Assembly (NCBI RefSeq): GCF_000422585.1
Contig: NZ_AUGI01000036.1
Coordinates: 1 to 64,000, forward strand
Direction of reading: 5' to 3'
Length of the DNA stretch: 64,000 bases
Origin: Hugenholtzia roseola DSM 9546
GTDB lineage: Bacteria; Bacteroidota; Bacteroidia; Cytophagales; Bernardetiaceae
The notes below the pieces were generated by a model. The model worked only from the letters and a program-made list of their open reading frames with translations. It had not been told where the DNA came from and ran no database searches. Shown here piece after piece: positions 61,002-64,000 of this stretch. The first letter of the stretch is position 1, and every line of letters begins with the position of its first letter. Both the position numbers and the translations under genes were made by a program.

Positions 61002-64000
61002 ATGACTTTTTCAATGCCAAAGTTTTTTTCTATCAATCCCTTTCTTGTTTTTGATTCAAATATTTTATTAAAAAGATGTAAATATTTTTTTAGTATATTT
61101 CTTATTTTCATCATTTTTATTTTTGTAAAACATATAATTTATAGTCAATCCAATGACATAAATTTTAAAAATATATTTATCAAAAAAATAAATTTAGAAC
61201 AAGGCTTGCCCTCTGAAACTATCTATGATTTACATACCGACGAGGCAACAGGCGCACTTTATTTAGGTACTGATATAGGCGTTTTTTCATTCAACGGAAC
61301 AAATTTTCGCAAGATAGACTTTGAAAACCAGCTTTCTAATTCGGCTACCGATATTTTTGTTGATGCAAAAAATAGACTGTGGTGTCGTAATTTTTCAAAC
61401 CAAATTTTTGTGCAAGATAGTATTACTAAAAAATTAAACTTAGTTCCTTTTCATAAAGAAATACCAAATCAAAATCTTATTTCTAAAATTAGTTTTCATC
61501 AAAATTTACTTTGGATTCTCTATGGAGATGCTTTCTTTGTTGCCGATACTGAAAAAATGAAAATTATCTATAAATATAAGACAAATGAAAAAAGTATTTA
61601 TTTTAATTCAATATATACATATAAAAAAAATATATTTGTTTTTTATTCTAAAAAAGAAGATAATTCAACTAAAAAGTTTGTTATTATGGCTACATTGAAA
61701 AATAACAAAATTGACATAAAGAATATAAAAACAAACAATAATTTATATGAAAATTTGAGATTTGCTTTCTTAGAAAAAGAGAACATTACGACTACGGTTA
61801 GCAAATACTTAAATCCCTCGACAACTTTATTGGAGCTAAAATTTCAGGAGGATACAGTAGAAATAGAAGAAAAATATTCTATAGTATGGAAAAATAAAAA
61901 CAATGAAAATATTACAATAAATAGTCTATTTTCATATCAAAAAGATTACTATTGGGCTTGTAGCAATGACGGACTTTGGATATTAAAGCCTTCTGACTCA
62001 CAAAAAAAATATCCGCTTCTGACTTTGGAAGCCGAGCAAATTCTGCCACAACTGCGTGTTTCCGACCTCTGCCAAGATTATCAGGGGCATTATTGGGTAG
62101 CGACCTTAGATAATGGACTGTACTGTATTCCTTCTTTATCAGTTTATCAGTATCAAAACAAAAGTAATTATAAAATGTTATATGCAACTCAAAATCGTCT
62201 TTTCGCTTCCACACCCAGCGGCAGAATTTCGGAAATAGACCCCATCAATGGCGAAGAAAAAAGTTTTCTGACGCACCTCAAAAATATACAACCTCCTTTT
62301 ATTTTTTACAATCCTACCGACAAAACAGTTCATACAGGGTATCAAATTTTAGATACAAATTTTAATATTTTTAGTGAAAATACAAACATATACTATCGTG
62401 CCATCATTTTTGATAAAGATAAAAATTATTACGGTGCTTCAAATAATAATATTGTTAATTTTAGTTTAAAAAAAATAAATAAATCTACACTTTTAGAAGA
62501 AAAAAAGATAATAGATGAAATTAGAGTAAAATCATTACTATTAGAAAAAAAAGCTCTGTCTAATAAAAGGCGACTCTGGGTGGCGGCTTTGCGTGCCGTT
62601 TTTGTCTATGAAAATCTGGATTCGGCGCACATTTTGAAGCGCGAAATTTTGAGTTGTGAGGGAAAATCTATCAATGCCACGCGCCTTGTGCAGGACTCAC
62701 TGACAGGGCGAATATGGGTAGGAACGACGCAGCAGGGGGTTTTTGTGTTTGAAAATACGCGCTGTGTGGCACAGATTGGTACTTCGGAAAAGCTCAAAGA
62801 GGAGGTTATTAGGCAGATGGAAGTCGCAGGTGAATGGCTTTACGTATTGGCGGGTACAAGCCTTTGGCGAGTCCATTTGCGCGATTATCGGGTAGAAAAA
62901 GTTGCGCTACCCGAACAAATTGGGATACCCTATCTCAATTCTTTTGCGGTGCAGAATGGCTATCTTTGGGTTTGTAGTCCGCTTGGGATTATTTATTTTA
63001 GACTATCAGAAGAAGGAAATATTTTATCATCTCAAACTATAAAACCTAAAATAAATATTGTTTCTGCAACTATTTCAGACGCGCCGCTCTCTTATTTCCG
63101 CTACGCAACTACTTCCGATACGTCGAATGAGATAGCAGCAAAAGAAAAGTATGGCGTTAAAAATACTTTTCCTTATGAAAAAAACAATTTATTTATCCTA
63201 TTAGACCCTATTTTTTTTATTAGTAATAATTTTAAAATTTATTATCGTCTTTGGCGCAACACAGACCTCATACAACAAGGCGAAATAGGCAGAAGCAGCC
63301 CCTCTCTCTCTTTTGCAGCCTTAGATTATGGCGTGTATGAAGTGGAGATTTTGATGCAAGACCTTGATAATCAGAGTTTTTCAGATGAAATTCATTTTTA
63401 TTTTCAGATAGAAAAGCCCTTTTGGTGGCAGAATTGGTTTTTGAGCCTAAGCCTATTTCTATTGCTTTTGATTGTCTTTGGAATTGTGCGCTTGGTGCAG
63501 GAGCAGACACAAAAGCGAGAACTTTTAAAACAACAAATTATAGAATCGCAAATGCAGGCACTTCGTTCTCAAATGAATCCTCATTTTTTGTATAATGTTT
63601 TAGGTTCTTTACAAGGTTTGATTTATAGCAATAAAATTAACGAAGCCAGCGACTACATCAGCCACTTTTCTACTCATTTGCGCTATTCACTTCATTTTTC
63701 TAACCAAATAGAAATTTCAATAAAAGAAGAAATAGAAAGCATACAGACTTATCTTTCCTTGGAAAGATTGCGTTTTGGTGAAGATTTCTTTTTCAAAATC
63801 AAAGTAAATTCTGATTTAGATACTTCACTTTTTTTGCCTTCTATGATAGTGCAGCCCTTTGTAGAAAATGCTGTCAAACATGGGCTTTTGCATAAAAAAG
63901 CAGAAAAATTGCTGCTTATTTATTTCACTTTTAAAAACAAAAATTTACTCATAGAAATTCAGGATAATGGAATCGGGCGCGAAGCCTCGCAAAAAATCAA
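61002..64000 (+). CDS. Sensor histidine kinase, two-component propeller plus LytS-type kinase (cut at right edge)
   Basis: The frame is open from the ATG at 61002 to the window end (about 999 codons). A hydrophobic segment (about 36-52) is followed by repeated propeller blades (INLEQGLPSETIYDLHTDEATGALYLGTDIGVFSF; RIWVGTTQQGVFVFE) and a Y_Y_Y-like domain. A membrane segment lies near 811-830 (NWFLSLSLFLLLLIVFGIV). The LytS-type kinase has phosphoacceptor His861 in LRSQMNPHFLYNVLGSLQGLI, the N-box VQPFVENAVKHGLL and EIQDNGIGREA at the end. The periplasmic propeller probably senses a ligand. The expected LytTR response regulator would lie just outside. Confidence 0.9.
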   Translation, partial: MTFSMPKFFSINPFLVFDSNILLKRCKYFFSIFLIFIIFIFVKHIIYSQSNDINFKNIFIKKINLEQGLPSETIYDLHTDEATGALYLGTDIGVFSFNGTNFRKIDFENQLSNSATDIFVDAKNRLWCRNFSNQIFVQDSITKKLNLVPFHKEIPNQNLISKISFHQNLLWILYGDAFFVADTEKMKIIYKYKTNEKSIYFNSIYTYKKNIFVFYSKKEDNSTKKFVIMATLKNNKIDIKNIKTNNNLYENLRFAFLEKENITTTVSKYLNPSTTLLELKFQEDTVEIEEKYSIVWKNKNNENITINSLFSYQKDYYWACSNDGLWILKPSDSQKKYPLLTLEAEQILPQLRVSDLCQDYQGHYWVATLDNGLYCIPSLSVYQYQNKSNYKMLYATQNRLFASTPSGRISEIDPINGEEKSFLTHLKNIQPPFIFYNPTDKTVHTGYQILDTNFNIFSENTNIYYRAIIFDKDKNYYGASNNNIVNFSLKKINKSTLLEEKKIIDEIRVKSLLLEKKALSNKRRLWVAALRAVFVYENLDSAHILKREILSCEGKSINATRLVQDSLTGRIWVGTTQQGVFVFENTRCVAQIGTSEKLKEEVIRQMEVAGEWLYVLAGTSLWRVHLRDYRVEKVALPEQIGIPYLNSFAVQNGYLWVCSPLGIIYFRLSEEGNILSSQTIKPKINIVSATISDAPLSYFRYATTSDTSNEIAAKEKYGVKNTFPYEKNNLFILLDPIFFISNNFKIYYRLWRNTDLIQQGEIGRSSPSLSFAALDYGVYEVEILMQDLDNQSFSDEIHFYFQIEKPFWWQNWFLSLSLFLLLLIVFGIVRLVQEQTQKRELLKQQIIESQMQALRSQMNPHFLYNVLGSLQGLIYSNKINEASDYISHFSTHLRYSLHFSNQIEISIKEEIESIQTYLSLERLRFGEDFFFKIKVNSDLDTSLFLPSMIVQPFVENAVKHGLLHKKAEKLLLIYFTFKNKNLLIEIQDNGIGREASQKI

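Overview
The window looks like chromosome of a Bacteroidota bacterium, most likely a Cytophagales-type organism. Evidence: a long PorU-type C25 peptidase and two proteins with type IX secretion (T9SS) sorting tails, a TamL-type BamA-family lipoprotein, an ECF sigma / anti-sigma / beta-barrel operon, DUF5606, DUF4369 and YARHG proteins, few recognisable Shine-Dalgarno sites, and promoters of the form TTG-N17..19-TAnnTTTG. No rRNA, tRNA, CRISPR array, transposase or phage gene was recognised.

Layout. 1-350: interspersed repeats, one nested in another. 351-5853: a tight plus-strand run with a PP2C phosphatase, a membrane-anchored coiled-coil/LysM-like protein, a DUF4369 lipoprotein, TamL and a DUF481-like protein. 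5971-7497: biotin carboxylase (accC) behind a good promoter. 7623-10316: minus-strand sigma factor, anti-sigma-like protein and beta-barrel. 10317-12624: repeat B1, a YARHG protein and a NUDIX hydrolase gene broken at a run of eight G. 12625-18915: PorU-like sortase/peptidase and GDP-fucose synthase. 18916-19484: repeat debris. 19485-25242 (minus): TonB-receptor-like barrel, DUF420 protein, carA and a membrane-anchored subtilase. 25423-30316 (plus): DUF2279 protein, secreted HEFFH metalloprotease with a T9SS tail, and a PolX-like protein whose polymerase site is degenerate. 30353-33512: a putative one-polypeptide restriction-modification enzyme and about 660 bp of AT-rich non-coding DNA, possibly acquired. 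33513-38360 (minus): antiporter, recQ, hisA. 38676-40352: obgE and a SpoU-type methyltransferase. 40371-51397 (mostly minus): FloA, glutathione peroxidase, TPMT-type methyltransferase, SNF2 helicase, ctaA, DUF5606, an Ig-like repeat protein and a sirtuin. 51866-60694: MscS channel fused to a cyclic-nucleotide-binding domain, PafA-type phosphatase, FtsE-like ATPase, glycosyltransferase, DUF1232, DHFR-like and GNAT proteins, and a T9SS-sorted asparagine-rich protein. From 61002 to the right edge runs a large LytS-type sensor kinase, cut by the window.

Most genes are housekeeping or envelope functions. The main new observation is a set of short non-coding repeats. Family A (about 167-186 bp) has ~16-bp terminal inverted repeats (AGTRATGTTAARTTCT), a GGGACAAGGCA/TGCCTTGTCC core palindrome, and in all three full copies 12-bp flanking direct repeats with 11/12 identity. 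Family B (about 220 bp) has its own inverted ends, an 8-bp flanking repeat, a perfect 34-bp central palindrome and a G4-type G-run. They behave like two MITE-type elements moved by transposases not present here. One A copy sits inside a B copy, and another landed at the end of the phosphatase gene and recreated its stop codon.
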